Assembly (NCBI GenBank): GCA_964059195.1
Contig: CAXKWD010000011.1
Location: 28,519,791-28,583,790, forward strand
Source of the DNA: Ectobius pallidus
Lineage: Eukaryota; Arthropoda; Insecta; Blattodea; Ectobiidae
Reading direction: 5' to 3'
Length of the DNA stretch: 64,000 nt
Shown here in pieces: positions 32,764 to 44,029 of this stretch. Position 1 is the first letter of the stretch. Every line of letters begins with the position of its first letter. The translations under genes were made by a program, and so were the position numbers. The notes below the pieces were generated by a model. It was not told where the DNA came from and did no database searches. It worked only from the letters and a program-made list of their open reading frames with translations.

Positions 32764-33448
32764 CTAGCAGGTGCTCGCGGCTTCGCCCCCGATAATTAAT
32801 TCGAAGATTAAACATTAAAAGAAAAATGATTAAAACATTACATTTATTAACCATCACACGCGACTCATTCATAAATTAACGATTAATAATTATAATGAAA
32901 TGGCTAAAAATCCGGCTTTGGAATGCATTCCACGGTATAAAGCGCTCCTTCACTGGCCCTGAAAACCCCTGCATAGTGAGTTCCGTCCAAATCGATCAAA
33001 GTTTGCCCATTTAGACCTACCTTCGTTATCCCTCTTCCATCTGTGTTGAAAATTTAGGATTTGTTCGTACCTTGACATTATAAACAAACGAATCGAACAG
33101 AGTGAGCTCACAGAATCGAAGGGATCGATAATTCCATACGATATATTGAAAAAATCGCAATGCTTTTATTTCCAAGTTATGACAAAAAATGCAAAGCCAT
33201 CTGCAAGAATTTTAACAATTTAAATGTATTACCGAAAACTGGTGCTTCAATAGCGCAAAAATGCACGTTTTCTGGCAGTTTTTGACTCATAACTTTCGAA
33301 CGAAAGCGAAGATTAAAAATCAGGCTTCGGTGTGCATTTGGTCACCCTTCTTTCCATCTATGTTTAAAATTTCAAACCTCAGCTTGCAGTAGATTTCGCT
33401 GGGCATCTTGCACAGACAGACAGACACTTCCTCTTACTATATAGATAG
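32764..33448. repeat. Dispersed repeat with 'gctcgcggcttcgcccc' start and (ACAG)n end
   Basis: Starts actagcaggtgctcgcggct, runs through fragments such as aaattttaaa and aactttcgaacgaaagcga, and ends gcacagacagacagacac followed by tatatagatag. Sequences of this shape (an 'actagc...gcttcgc' start and a GACAGACAGACA end near an AT-rich target) are common in arthropod genomes. I cannot assign the class. Confidence 0.55.
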
Positions 33449-35040
33449 TCAAGCATTTGTGTAGCATTTATTATAAATCTTGCTCATTACATCCGTAAGT
33501 TGTTTGGGCCCAATCCTTTTACCCTGCGTTGTGTGAAATAAATGTCCGCTCTTTGACACACTACGCACAAATTCTGACGTTTATTACAGTGTCTATAAGA
33601 TGAAAATATAAGTATTTTTAATGAGAGTTATTTAAAATAATTTGTATAAATTCAGCCACAGGTACTGAATATTCTCTGAAGCTTTTACTTGCTATTTCAT
33701 CGATATGTTTATACCCCTATAGCAAAGCCCATAAACTCTTAATGTACAAAATTCAGTTTCATAAATTCAAAAGTGCATTGTTGATCTATCAGAAACACAT
33801 GGGACGGTAAAGAAATAATTAGAACGCGGCATTGGATGATAGATAATGAAGCACTGTGTACAGAGACTTAATTAAATAAACGCCACTTCACTTTTACGTT
33901 TGCTACATGTAATATTCAGAATGTAACAATGGATGAAAACCTTCAACTTTAATGCATATAACTTGGGTACGGTTGTACCCAGCTTGGTATGAGAATTGTT
34001 AAGCTTATAGTCAGTAGCATAAGAATAATGAAAATATTATTTCTGTTTGATATAATCGGGATAAATGATAATTAATTAATTTCTAAGCCTATTCAGGCTC
34101 CTAACCAGGAATTTGAAGAAATTGTAATAAGATATTGCTGTAATGGTATACTTACAAAGACAATTTGATAGGATTAATTGCATCCCTCATTTGAATCACC
34201 CCCACTATGTAGGCCATTGGAAAAGATATGTGAAAACTTTGATAACAGTTGGAACTAATTTATTACGTATATTTCAAATACGTATCACTGAGTTTTACAA
34301 GAAAATACAAGAAATTCAACAATTTCTCGAGCAGTCTCATGAAAATATGAAAAACGCTATTCTTTCCTTAAGTATCGGAAAACAGCGCGGTCGTAATTCT
34401 GCTCTTTATGCCACTGTTATTGCTGCACTCGTAAATTGAAGGATATTGCCTTTTCTGCAGTATGGTAATAAAGAATTCAAGTCCTTTTTAGAATAGGAAA
34501 ATATTTAAAATTACTTGTAATAGTGTATTTGACAACTTATGTGAATGTGTTCTTTATACCGTTCAAAATGTTCGCTATTATTTTACAAATGGCGGAATCA
34601 GTGGTCGGAGAATCAAAATCTATCTCCCTAGACCCAAGACCCTGGTCTCTAGACGGACCAGGCCTGCGAAGAAAGTGTCATTCCTTCATCCCAGACCTTC
34701 CTTGAAATGTTGATTCTAGAATTGATGAGCAGGGAATAATTTGCTTACTTACACTGCAAAGTGCAAACACATCAAGTCCCTCAGTGATAAGATAGTGAAG
34801 GTGCGCAGGTGGACAGCTCTGTTGCATTATTCAGTGAATAGTGTATGTCGTGCCCTGCTTATGCCACTGCGCAATCCAAGGATGTCCAATCCAACCACTA
34901 GCTACTAGGCCAGTTTATTCTAGGCAAGGTATCTAAGGCATGTTGCTTTGGAGCCCGTAATCAGAGGGCAGAATGCCCGTAATGATTGTACATTTATTTA
35001 GGAATATTAATCTCCTACTGAATAGTCTTATATTCATATA
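33449..35040. other. Unannotated stretch with a 98-codon frame of unknown status
   Basis: The plus frame 34143-34439 (MVYLQRQFDRINCIPHLNHP...) is mixed in composition but matches no family I know and has no clear splice or promoter signals. I treat it as chance or a relic. Nothing else recognised. Confidence 0.4.
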
Positions 35041-35395
35041 ATTATCTCTCTCTCTCTCTCATCCTGTGCCCCCTTGTTGGGGCGAAGGGCCTCCAAGTGG
35101 AGGTTCCTGTACCTATGTGAATTTTGTTACGCTTATTTTCCTAGAGAGGGCAGAGGGGCAGGTGGTAAGCCCATCGCCCCTTAACCCCCCTCCAGAAACT
35201 AAGATATTACTTGGACGTGAAAGTTCCGAGAAATTTTGTCCAGAGTATCTCATTTAGGCTTGGAGTTCTTTTACGTGCCGTAAATCTACGACACGGGCCC
35301 CCCCCGCTTAAAGTCCCTCCAGGAGGACTCCGTCTTTTACGTCCTGAAATACCCATCGACTGCGGCCGGGTTTGATCCCGCGACCATATAATTAT
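35041..35395 (-). mobile_element. SINE-like repeat with a (GA)n tail
   Basis: On the minus strand: a B-box-like GGGATCAAACCCGG, then ggcacgtaaaagaactcc and ggacaaaattt, which match the body of SINE family 4 (61111-61348), then a 3' part ending in GATGAGAGAGAGAGAGA (35045-35062 on the plus strand). Probably a SINE sharing the family 4 body but with its own 3' end. Confidence 0.65.
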
Positions 35396-35439
35396 AGTAG
35401 AATGCAATTTTGCGTGGGCTGTGCACATAAAAACGAATC

Positions 35440-35590
35440 AAACAAAACTACCAAACCCAGTAGTGTTATATCCCTTGAGGGGCATGTCGGACCATCTAAA
35501 CGGTGATTCCGGTTGATTGACTTCGTTGGTAGATGGCAGGATTGGGTCATATGTCATCGTGCAAAGGGTTAATTGAAAACCATAGAAAAT
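35440..35590 (-). mobile_element. Degraded SINE family 2 fragment
   Basis: Weak but ordered matches: atcccttgaggggc, gttggtagatggcaggattg, gtcatatgtcatcgtgc and gttaattgaaaacca, parallel to the clean copy's ccctggagggac, gtaggcagatggcaggattg and gttaatggtggttttc. Confidence 0.5.
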
Positions 35591-35726
35591 AGTTTTGAAG
35601 TGTTGGTTTTACATTTTAGAGGTCACTGGTTCTAATCCTGTGGCTGCCGAATTTGAGTTCTATGTGATTCCTCACTCGTTGAGCCAAAATCCGGATTGAA
35701 ATTCACTTACCCTGACTTTAGAAAGG

Positions 35727-36612
35727 AGGTACTATCCGCGCGCCATATCTTGAGCGCTGGATTTACGGGGAAGTGAGGGTTGGGGGGAACAAAACATAGC
35801 TACTCCGCCAGTCTTTCTGCAGTGTTGTCAACCAAAGAAATCATATTTCAGCAGAATCGCGAATATGGTAAGCGCGCGTCAACAGCGTAAGTGTGGATGC
35901 CGAATTATAATTATTTCCGATGAATCATCCTTGCTATTTTATGTAGTGACATTTAATAGACAAGGATTTTAATGCAGTCCAATAATATAACGTGGTGACG
36001 TTATTGCGTAACAATTAATAACACGTCACAAGGCTTTAGTTATGAAATAAATCATTTTCCTCCGGGAAGAGAATGTTATATAAATAGGCTCAATATATTT
36101 ACACTGGATGACTAGTTTTAAGCATGAAGAAGAGTCTTAGCAGAACATGCTTCACCATTTCGTGTTGTAAAACATAAGAGAGGTAAGGCATCTAAAAGTG
36201 GAGAAAGTTAGAGGCCTAATTTTAAACGTATTTAATACGTTTTGTGAAAAGTTCGCTCAACTTTCAGTCCATGAAATTGACATCAGAGTTCACGGGAGTG
36301 TCAGAAATTAGCACATACGGAATTCTTAAAGAGGTGAGGAAAGTGTTGGATGTACAGTGACGTGTTTGTGAAATAAGCAATTCGAAAAATTGTATTTTTC
36401 CACATAACTCCATGCGTCAGAAAAGATAATGTCAATAAATAAATAAGGTTCCTGAGACAGAATGAAAGTTTAGTATTGAAGCCACTAGATGTCAGGGTGT
36501 ATAGCGTACTTCGTGTTTCAATGTTGTCAGCTCAACCTACGAAGTTGAACGAAACCTACCGAATGAGGACTAGGGAGCCGAGCGCTCAAGATATGGCGCG
36601 CGGATAGTACCT
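35727..36612. mobile_element. DNA transposon with GC-rich 32-bp terminal inverted repeats, 886 bp
   Basis: AGGTACTATCCGCGCGCCAT plus ATCTTGAGCGCT at the left end is exactly inverted at the right (36581-36612). The interior carries a second inverted pair (gttgtcaaccaaag / gttgtcagctcaacc-acg). No transposase frame; the target duplication is not resolved because the border itself is palindromic (GGTACC-like). Confidence 0.85.
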
Positions 36613-37422
36613 ATCGCTCGCAAGAGGAAAATAGCAGGAGTAGATATTAAATGCAAGCTTATATTAGGGAACAGAGCCTGTACACTAATTAGGAACGAGA
36701 ATGTTCTTATGAAAAAAGTATGAACATTAGTACTGTTGGTTGATAATTTAGTAATAGTAACTATTTAATATAAAAAAAACATTTAATTGATCATATTGTA
36801 AAGGTTAAGTTAATACGCAAAATGTATTATGAAAACTTTATCTTTTTGAACATTATTTAATAGAGTTATAAAACTGGAAAATTTCAATAAAAATTATAAA
36901 GAGTGTTGTTTAAAATTTTGAAAATAATATGTAGCTCACTATAAAGAATATACCTTTGACCAATCTTACTATATCTAAAAAAAGTTTTCGGTTAAGCGAT
37001 TAGTAGATAATTTTTTATTTGGTGTTTTTTAAATCTCATCCGGTAAATAGTGCAGTGACGAGTCTGCAAATGTGACAGACCAAGCGGTAAATGCTTTTCA
37101 GATTGCCAGTCTAACTAGATGGAAGCACTCACAGAAATAAGTAGCGTCTACTGCTCTATTAAATTATTCCATTTCTATTCTATCCAATTTAATAGCGACA
37201 CCAAAGGAGAGGTAATTCACTTCTCGACTCTGTCAGAAATAGACCGTCAGATTTCCATTAGGATTTGGTCAACTTTCTCATCCTTTTAAGACATTGCATT
37301 ACTTTCTTAGTGTTAAAATTGTAATATCCAACACAATTTCATTACAATATCTTGTACATTTAACGACATTGTAAAACCTTATGATGTAGTAATTAGTAGG
37401 GACATTAGATGTATGCTATATA
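36613..37422. other. Unannotated AT-rich stretch
   Basis: No gene recognised. Confidence 0.5.
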
Positions 37423-37734
37423 CAGAGGTGTACAAATCTCGATTTTAGCTTGCCCAAACCCGCTTGAACGCCAGGCAAGCAAGTTGCCAGCGGCATAGCT
37501 AGGAAGCAGGCAGGTTTCTTTAAGCCTGATGGGTCAGGTCAAACCCAGCCTAGGCAAGTCAGAATAAGCTTGCGACATTCCTATCAGCTAAACAACTGTA
37601 GTTGCTGAGTGTAGGTAATACTTTCTTGCTTTTCTACATGCTGGTAGAAGAAATTCACCATGCAGATAAATAAAAGGTGGATAAAGTATTAAAAATCGTT
37701 TTAGCGTCTTAACACAATTATTATTTTTATTATT

Positions 37735-37863
37735 AGGTAGATTTCGAAGAAAAATCTACCTAATGACTTTCAAAAAATTCGTTCATATCGTTACATTTCA
37801 TGCCTCCCTAAGTACGAAACCACCGCCTGTTAAAAAAATTGTGATATTTATATTTATATACAG

Positions 37864-37924
<61 letters not shown>

Positions 37925-38442
37925 TTACACGCTAGCGGCCGTAATTTTCAAGATATTTGAATCAAATTTTATTATGTTATTTCTAGGCCCAATAGTTCAG
38001 ACAAGTTCGTTAATGAGCAAAATTGGCCTAAGAGGGTGGTCGGGGGAGGGGGTTGAAATTTTAAAACATTTATATCTCGGCCCCTATGAAGTATAGAGGG
38101 AAACTTTGATTGAATAAATTAGAGTACTCCTTATGGAGTTCACAGTGACACCAACGATTCGGGGGTTTTGGGAGTACGAGTGGGGGTGGGGGTATGGGAT
38201 GGAAATTCGAAATTTTCGAAACTACGTCTTGTGGGGTATCGTTGAAAAGCTCTTGATGAGTACTCTACAAATCAATAACTAGTTTCTTGATAATTCTCAT
38301 ATAAGGCGAGATTTGAATGTTTTAAAAAGTTCTCTTTCCTCTTTTTTGCAGTTATTATTGCGGGTTTGTCATGCCAAGGCTAAAGAAGAAGAGTGCTACG
38401 CAGCGACAGTAAATTAAAACAAAAGCACTTCGAAATCTACCT
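37735..38442. mobile_element. Nested MITE with AGGTAGATTTCGAAG ends
   Basis: AGGTAGATTTCGAAG at the left and CTTCGAAATCTACCT at the right are exact inverted copies. An extra aaatctaccta just inside the left end makes a local hairpin. It contains an (AT)n run at about 37868-37922 and segments rich in G (38030-38200). No coding frame. Confidence 0.75.
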
Positions 38443-38662
38443 CAGCTTGTAGGCTTGCCTAAAGGGATTTTTGTTATTGTTATTAATGATTTTATGATGT
38501 TTTCTCGAAAATGTTTGAAAATTTTCCCATGCCTGACTAGTACCTTTGTTCATTGATAATTAATTCAAACTGTCCACATTTTAGTTTCTCCTCGGCTTCC
38601 TTCAGGGTAAAATTCTCTAAATACATCTGAAGTTCCTCAACTACGTAACTGCACGACTTACC

Positions 38663-40386
38663 AGTTATAGTTATAGTTTGTTTATTTTCTTACACAGTAC
38701 AGTGTTTTACATAGTTTACATATACTTATAAACTACATTTCTTAAAGTTTAACACACACATTTACAAATTAATAATTTACATACAAATATTCAATGCATG
38801 TTCAATATTTAAACATGCTACATTTTACATTATTCATTTTAATATTATTTCTAGCTCTATTTTTACAGTATATGAAAGATGAATTATACAAATTGAATGA
38901 TAAATTTAAGAATATAGTATATACACACTTACAAAGAATAGAGATCACTTATATTATAAAAACAGTTTGATAAAAGAAAGGATTTAAGCATTTTCTTAAA
39001 TGAAATTTCTGTTTTTTGTGATGTTATATGAGAGGGGAGTGAATTAAATACTTTAGAGCATAAGTAGTATGGAGAAGATTCGAATAGATGGGTAGAGTGT
39101 TTCGACAGTGCTATGCTGTTTTTATGTCGGGTGTTGTAAGAGTGGTAGTCAGAATTAACTTTGAAAAGGAGTCTATGAGAATAAGCAAACAGGGCGGCTT
39201 CAAAAATAATGATACATGGTAGTGGGAGGATCTTGTGGGTTTTAAATAAAGGTTTGCAGGAATCGAGAGGCTTGGCATTGTAAATGGTACGTATTATGCG
39301 TTTTTGCAGGACAAAGATTCTATTTATGTGGAATTGATCTGCTGATCCCCAAGCAATAATGTTATATTTTATTTTAGAATAAATATAACTGTAATAGCAT
39401 TGCAGAAGAGTTTTCTTATTGCAATAAGATGATAGTTTAACGAATAAAAAGGTATAACTAGATAGATATTTACACAAATTTTGTATGTGTCCCTTCCAAT
39501 TTAAATGACAATCTATCGTTAGCCCTAGAAATTTGGTGTTCGCCACTTCTTCAATTTCCATATTATTAAACACTACGGTATTATTGATCGCTGTATCTTT
39601 AAAAAATCTGGACTTAAATATAATGAATTTAGTTTTAGACGTGTTAATAGCTAGACTATTTTTTGTACACCAGTTATGAAAGTGTGACATCGTACGAGAT
39701 GCCGAAATTTTGATATCGTCGAGCGATTTTCCTTGAATAATTAATGTACAATCATCTGCGAACATTATTGTTTGGGTATCAGGGAGGTGTGATGGAAGGT
39801 CATTTATGTACAGAAGGAAAAGTAATGGGCCTAGAATTGATCCCTGTGGTACTCCTTTTGTTACTGGCGATGGATTAGACCTAGATTTACCACATTTATG
39901 GCTTATCTCTACTGTTTGCATTCTCATAGAGAGATACGATTTTATCCATTTAAGAACAGTTCCACGAATTCCATAGTTGCTAAGTTTTCCAAAGAGGATA
40001 TCATGCTGAATGCTATCAAAGGCTTTCGACAGGTCTACGAATATGCCTAATGTCTGTTTGCCTTCATTCAGTTGCTGGTGGATTTTTTCCAAGGCTGTAA
40101 ATATCCCTGTTGTGGTTGATTTCTTGGAAACAAACCCATGCTGGTGTTCCGAGAGGCATTTCTGATATTTTAAGAATGATGAAATTTTTGTGTGCATAAT
40201 TTTTTCCAAAACTTTAGAGAGCGCTGGAAGAAGAGCTATAGGTCGATAATTATTCGGGCATGATTTCTCTCCTCCTTTGTGTAGAGGTTTTATCAACGCT
40301 GTTTTAAAAGCATCCCCAGCTATACCCAGTTTCATATTCTTTCCGCCAGGCCTTGCAGTTTCCTTAGGTCCTGTGCAACCCACCAA
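38663..40386 (-). mobile_element. 5'-truncated non-LTR retrotransposon (LINE), jockey/CR1-type
   Basis: The element keeps the reverse transcriptase and C-terminal part of ORF2 and about 265 bases of 3' UTR ending in AATAAACAAACTATAACTAT followed by AACT, a short simple-repeat tail like those of CR1/L2-type LINEs. The endonuclease part is missing, which is typical of incomplete target-primed reverse transcription. It lies inside the hAT-like element, so it is the younger insertion. Confidence 0.85.
38929..40386 (-). CDS. LINE reverse transcriptase, 5'-truncated ORF2 (485 codons, no internal stop)
   Basis: RNA-directed DNA polymerase of a non-LTR retrotransposon, which primes on cut target DNA and copies LINE RNA. 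Visible motifs in order: NNYRPIALLPALSKVLEKIM (about residues 46-65), QHGFVSKKSTTT (~82), GIFVDLSKAFDS with the motif A Asp (~113), KGVPQGSILGPLLFLLYIND (~177), MFADDCTLI with the catalytic DD (~208), and FLGLTIDCHLNW (~286). The rest is the arthropod LINE C-terminal region with NSLPSHI and FKKMLKSFLLSN. Full ORF2 proteins are about 900-1000 residues with an N-terminal APE endonuclease, absent here. The first Met is probably not the native start. The open frame suggests a fairly recent insertion. The exact clade is unresolved. Confidence 0.93.
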   Translation of the reverse strand: MVGCTGPKETARPGGKNMKLGIAGDAFKTALIKPLHKGGEKSCPNNYRPIALLPALSKVLEKIMHTKISSFLKYQKCLSEHQHGFVSKKSTTTGIFTALEKIHQQLNEGKQTLGIFVDLSKAFDSIQHDILFGKLSNYGIRGTVLKWIKSYLSMRMQTVEISHKCGKSRSNPSPVTKGVPQGSILGPLLFLLYINDLPSHLPDTQTIMFADDCTLIIQGKSLDDIKISASRTMSHFHNWCTKNSLAINTSKTKFIIFKSRFFKDTAINNTVVFNNMEIEEVANTKFLGLTIDCHLNWKGHIQNLCKYLSSYTFLFVKLSSYCNKKTLLQCYYSYIYSKIKYNIIAWGSADQFHINRIFVLQKRIIRTIYNAKPLDSCKPLFKTHKILPLPCIIIFEAALFAYSHRLLFKVNSDYHSYNTRHKNSIALSKHSTHLFESSPYYLCSKVFNSLPSHITSQKTEISFKKMLKSFLLSNCFYNISDLYSL

Positions 40387-40544
40387 GTTATGAAGAGCTT
40401 GTGACTCATAGCGACAGTATTTCTTATCATCGTTGTAATCTGGCTTGCTTTCAAGTCAAGCAAGTTAAAAGCTGTGACTGGTTGCAGAATTTCAAAGGGG
40501 CAGGCAAGCTAAAATAAGAATATGTACACCTCTAGGCCTATATA

Positions 40545-41261
40545 CAGTTGTAAATTACGATTTTCATACATCCAGATTATGCATTATTATCGTTTTCATT
40601 AAATACATCTCAGTTATTTTGTAGTTCTGCATTACTGAAATTGTGTTCTTCTAACCTATTTATATAGCGCATGTTATTATTGTTTCAAGTAATATTTACT
40701 ACCAGTCTTCTCGTTACCTTATCTTGGTTAATTTACAATTGAAATCCGAACTTGAATTTATATTTTGATTTATTTATAAAATAGATTAACTACGTAATTA
40801 TTTTAATGTTTACTTAATTGCAAATAATTGTATAAAATACATTTATTAGATCATGACAGCTAAGAAACATCGTAAAGCTCATACCAAGTATAAGAAATTT
40901 TTAAGGTTTAAATTTAAAATCATTCATATTATTCCCCGAAACAAGCAAGTATATCACATTATGTTCAACGTATTTCTGCATACCTACTATAATAACCGCA
41001 GCTTAATTGGGAAGGATTACCACTACTACAAAACGCCTGTCTGTAATACTTCATACACTACCCTTACGTTTAAATGCATTAAACGGTGAGAAAATGATGA
41101 ATGAAATTGGTCGTTCTTGTACTACTGGAAAACGAAAATAATCCGAAGTGAGTAGGAGAATATATTAACTTTAGCAGAGAAGTGTATATTCAGAAATTAG
41201 CAAACAACCTTAAAATTCCCCGAGAGATTATGGTGAATATACGTCTTTATGATCTATGTAT
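40545..41261. other. Unannotated AT-rich stretch
   Basis: The 78-codon plus-strand frame (40853-41089) is lysine-rich and AT-driven, without a recognised domain. Nothing else seen. Confidence 0.45.
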
Positions 41262-41265
41262 TTAA

Positions 41266-41856
41266 GGGGAACCGGAATGATATTTTGGGCCAAAAATTGC
41301 TTTTTTTATTTGCACTGATTAAAAATAACTCTGAAGTTTTAGCTTCAAAATGAGGTATAAGTCATTGCTGTACTGTAAATCTAAATATTTTAAATTAATT
41401 TTTAAAAAAATGCCGTGCATGGAAGGTGAACCAAGTTATGGGGCAGGCTTAATTTGATATTCCAACTTCGGAGGCTGTTTTCCGTAAGTTTATTTTTCAA
41501 TCACTAAATGTACCTTTTCTTAACTTCTAGTACATGTAGGGTCTTGAAATTTTCACAGTTTGTTTATCCAGATATTATGCATATACTGAAGCTATCAAAA
41601 TTACAGATTTTAATTTTGTAATCACTTTAATGAGAATTATATGTTGTAAAATGTAGAGAAAAAGTTCAATAGAGTAAAAAAATTGTAATTTATTAAACCT
41701 TAAGGCTAAATTTAAATACCTAAACTTCAGTATAAAGCCAAAGTACATATCTATAACATATAAAAATGTAATATGTCTGTCAAGGATAGTTTTGGAGAAA
41801 AGGTACATGGAATATTCATGATTTAACATTGTAAGGATAGGGCATTCCGGGTCTCC
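41266..41856. mobile_element. TTAA-flanked non-autonomous element, 591 bp (piggyBac- or Kolobok-type)
   Basis: Ends GGGGAACCGGAATGATAT / GGAGACCCGGAATGCCCTAT, with TTAA on both sides (41262-41265 and 41857-41860). TTAA duplication is specific to piggyBac and Kolobok elements. No transposase; the 84-codon minus-strand frame inside is AT-rich and unsupported. Confidence 0.8.
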
Positions 41857-41860
41857 TTAA

Positions 41861-42611
41861 TGTGTGAAGAAATGGCGATACTTTTAGAGCAAAGAATAAA
41901 TTGAACATCTTTAGAAATTATTATCAAACTAAGCAACTTGACATTAGTTCAACATTAATTGAAAATGTACCAACGTATGGATATCGTTTTATCAAACTTT
42001 CACTTTCATCTTCTGGCGGCTTGCAATATTCGCCACAGCAAAACTACTACTTTAAAATGCACTTGATGAATTTGACTGTTCACCACGACGGTATGGCAGA
42101 GAAATTGCCTAAGAAGCACGGCAGCGGGAAAAGTTTGATTAAATTTTCACTCCGCTTGTGTAAAGAGAGAAGAGATGAAGTAATATATGGATAGGAATTC
42201 GCACTTAGTAAAAGCAAAAGAATATTTTTCAGCAAATTAATAATTTTCATAACATTAATTGGATTAACTACAGCGAAATTTGCAAAACAAAAGCATTTAG
42301 AAATACTCAAACAAATTGCTTAGGAAATTATTAGTAGGCCTAGTATAACGATTAAAAAACTTGAAAATCTTGAAAATATAAAATCACAGAAATATTGCAA
42401 GGCCTGGATAGACAAAGCCTAGGTATTATGAATATTATGAAAACTTTAAAAGATATCGGTAAAAATATTACTTAAGGTAAGATGTAAATTCAATGAAAAT
42501 TAGTTAGCCAATTAAAACATTTCGTATATAAGTAGGTACTGAGGCAATCTGAACACACCTTTCTACACGTTGGAGTTGCGTCTAAATTCAAATCGCATTA
42601 TAAAGCAGTGA
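41861..42611. other. Unannotated stretch
   Basis: The 97-codon plus-strand frame (41901-42194) overlaps a 76-codon minus frame and neither shows a known motif. No splice or promoter evidence. Confidence 0.4.
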
Positions 42612-42945
42612 TTTTATGTATCCACCGCTGTAGCGTAGAGGTCTGACGCAACGGGCCCGGGTTCGACTCCTCTGGGCTCTTTTCCTTTGGTTTTCCTGTG
42701 AGACGATTCTCAGGAACCTTTAGGCCCTTGTGTTCCCCGGATATCATTTGGTCGTAAATATCACCTTCATACCATCCGCGCCTTGTTCGTAATGAGTGTG
42801 TATGTATCCGGTGTGTCTGAGCCCTGGCGTTGGGCTGATCACTCATCCGGGGAGGCCTTCCATGTCTTGTCTGGTGAAAAAAGTTTGTATGTAATCCATA
42901 GGAACTAGCTCTCCCTACAGGTCGCGGGCGACGTGAGTAGTCTAA
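42612..42945 (+). mobile_element. tRNA-headed SINE, family 1, copy 2
   Basis: Head with A-box-like tgtagcgtagaggtctgacg and B box GGTTCGACTCC. The body matches 12868-13235 (ggttttcctgtgagacgatt, ccttgttcgtaatgagtgtg, gcgttgggctgatcactcat, tctggtgaaaaaagt). The tRNA-like head differs from copy 1, implying a chimeric or head-swapped family. Confidence 0.82.
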
Positions 42946-44029
42946 ACGTCCCTATATCGAAGGAGGAAAAATTCAGAGAAAGAAGAAGAGAAAGATTGCG
43001 AAGAATATTATCTTAATTAAATAGGTGCAAAAAGGATACTACAGTTTCTGTAACTCAGGAACAGTTGTAATTTTAATTTCGGTAAATATAATTATATTTT
43101 GTATTTTAATGTAATATTGTATGCTAGATTCGCAATATATATTAATGTAAATGAATGATAGATATTTTAAGAGTTGCAAATTTCTTAAATTCTGTACAGG
43201 TCCATCGTATCTTCAGGATAGCCAACACTCAGCAGTTTTTCATTGCTTTGTTTAATAATTGAGGAGTTTTGAGAATGTCCACATATCTTAATATGACTGT
43301 AAGTTAAGAGTTAATTATAACGACACTGCTGAAAACTCGCAGATTCATAGCTATGAACATTTTCATGACGTGTTTTAAGTGATTGTAACTTTTTAAAAAC
43401 TTTTCCTGTATAATAAACTATACCTTTGACTGCAGGGTACTGAAATTTAACATATACAGAGCCACTCTCTACTAGAACTTTACTGAAGACTATTTTAGCT
43501 TAAGTGTTTTGAAAGATACTTAGAAAGATGATTCTTGTCTTTATGTTTTCACTGTTACATGACTTGACTCTCTTATTACATGATTTCCTAAGGAGGATGA
43601 ACGTAATGTACATTAGATACTGGAGCTTATTCCTCCTTCTCCATCTGCAGCATTAATTCACTGTGCTGAAATAATAAAGCACTATGGACCTTCATTTTCC
43701 AGTTGCAGCGATACGGTAATATGAGCTGTAGCTTGGAGGACTTAGTGCTCTCGTAAATAATTCTAAAGTACAAGCGCTTTCATGAGAATACAAGTAACCT
43801 GATATTCGCTCTGGATCTCTTCTGAGGTGCCACCAGCTCGTATTCTCTAATTTCAGCTCCGAACTAGTTATGCTTTCTACAGACATTGACTATTTGGACT
43901 ATTTCACCCGTTTGCCAGTATTTCGATTTCAACCAATAACGTGTAAACATGTGTTTTAAATCTGACAATCATAATGCTCTATTTCGATAAATATATACCC
44001 TCCTTGTTCCAAACGCCCTCGAAACTTTT
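42946..44029. other. Unannotated stretch
   Basis: No gene, RNA or bounded repeat recognised. Confidence 0.5.

Larger units (their letters stand above)
37423..40536. mobile_element. hAT-like element containing a nested MITE and a LINE
   Basis: The left end CAGAGGTGTACAAATCTCGA with attttagcttgccc is inverted at 40490-40534 (ggcaagctaaaataag ... tgtacacctct). The flanks GCTATATA (37415-37422) and CCTATATA (40537-40544) look like an 8-bp duplication with one change. Next to the ends, motifs of the type 'caggcaagc' recur. Removing the LINE and the inner MITE leaves only a small element, so it was non-autonomous before it was invaded. Confidence 0.65.

Noticed and set aside
34143..34439. 98-codon plus-strand frame
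   Set aside because: No family resemblance and no promoter or splice signals. A frame of this length is expected by chance in 64 kb of six-frame sequence.
41901..42194. 97-codon plus-strand frame
   Set aside because: It overlaps an opposite-strand frame, and there are no motifs, splice sites or repeats to support either.
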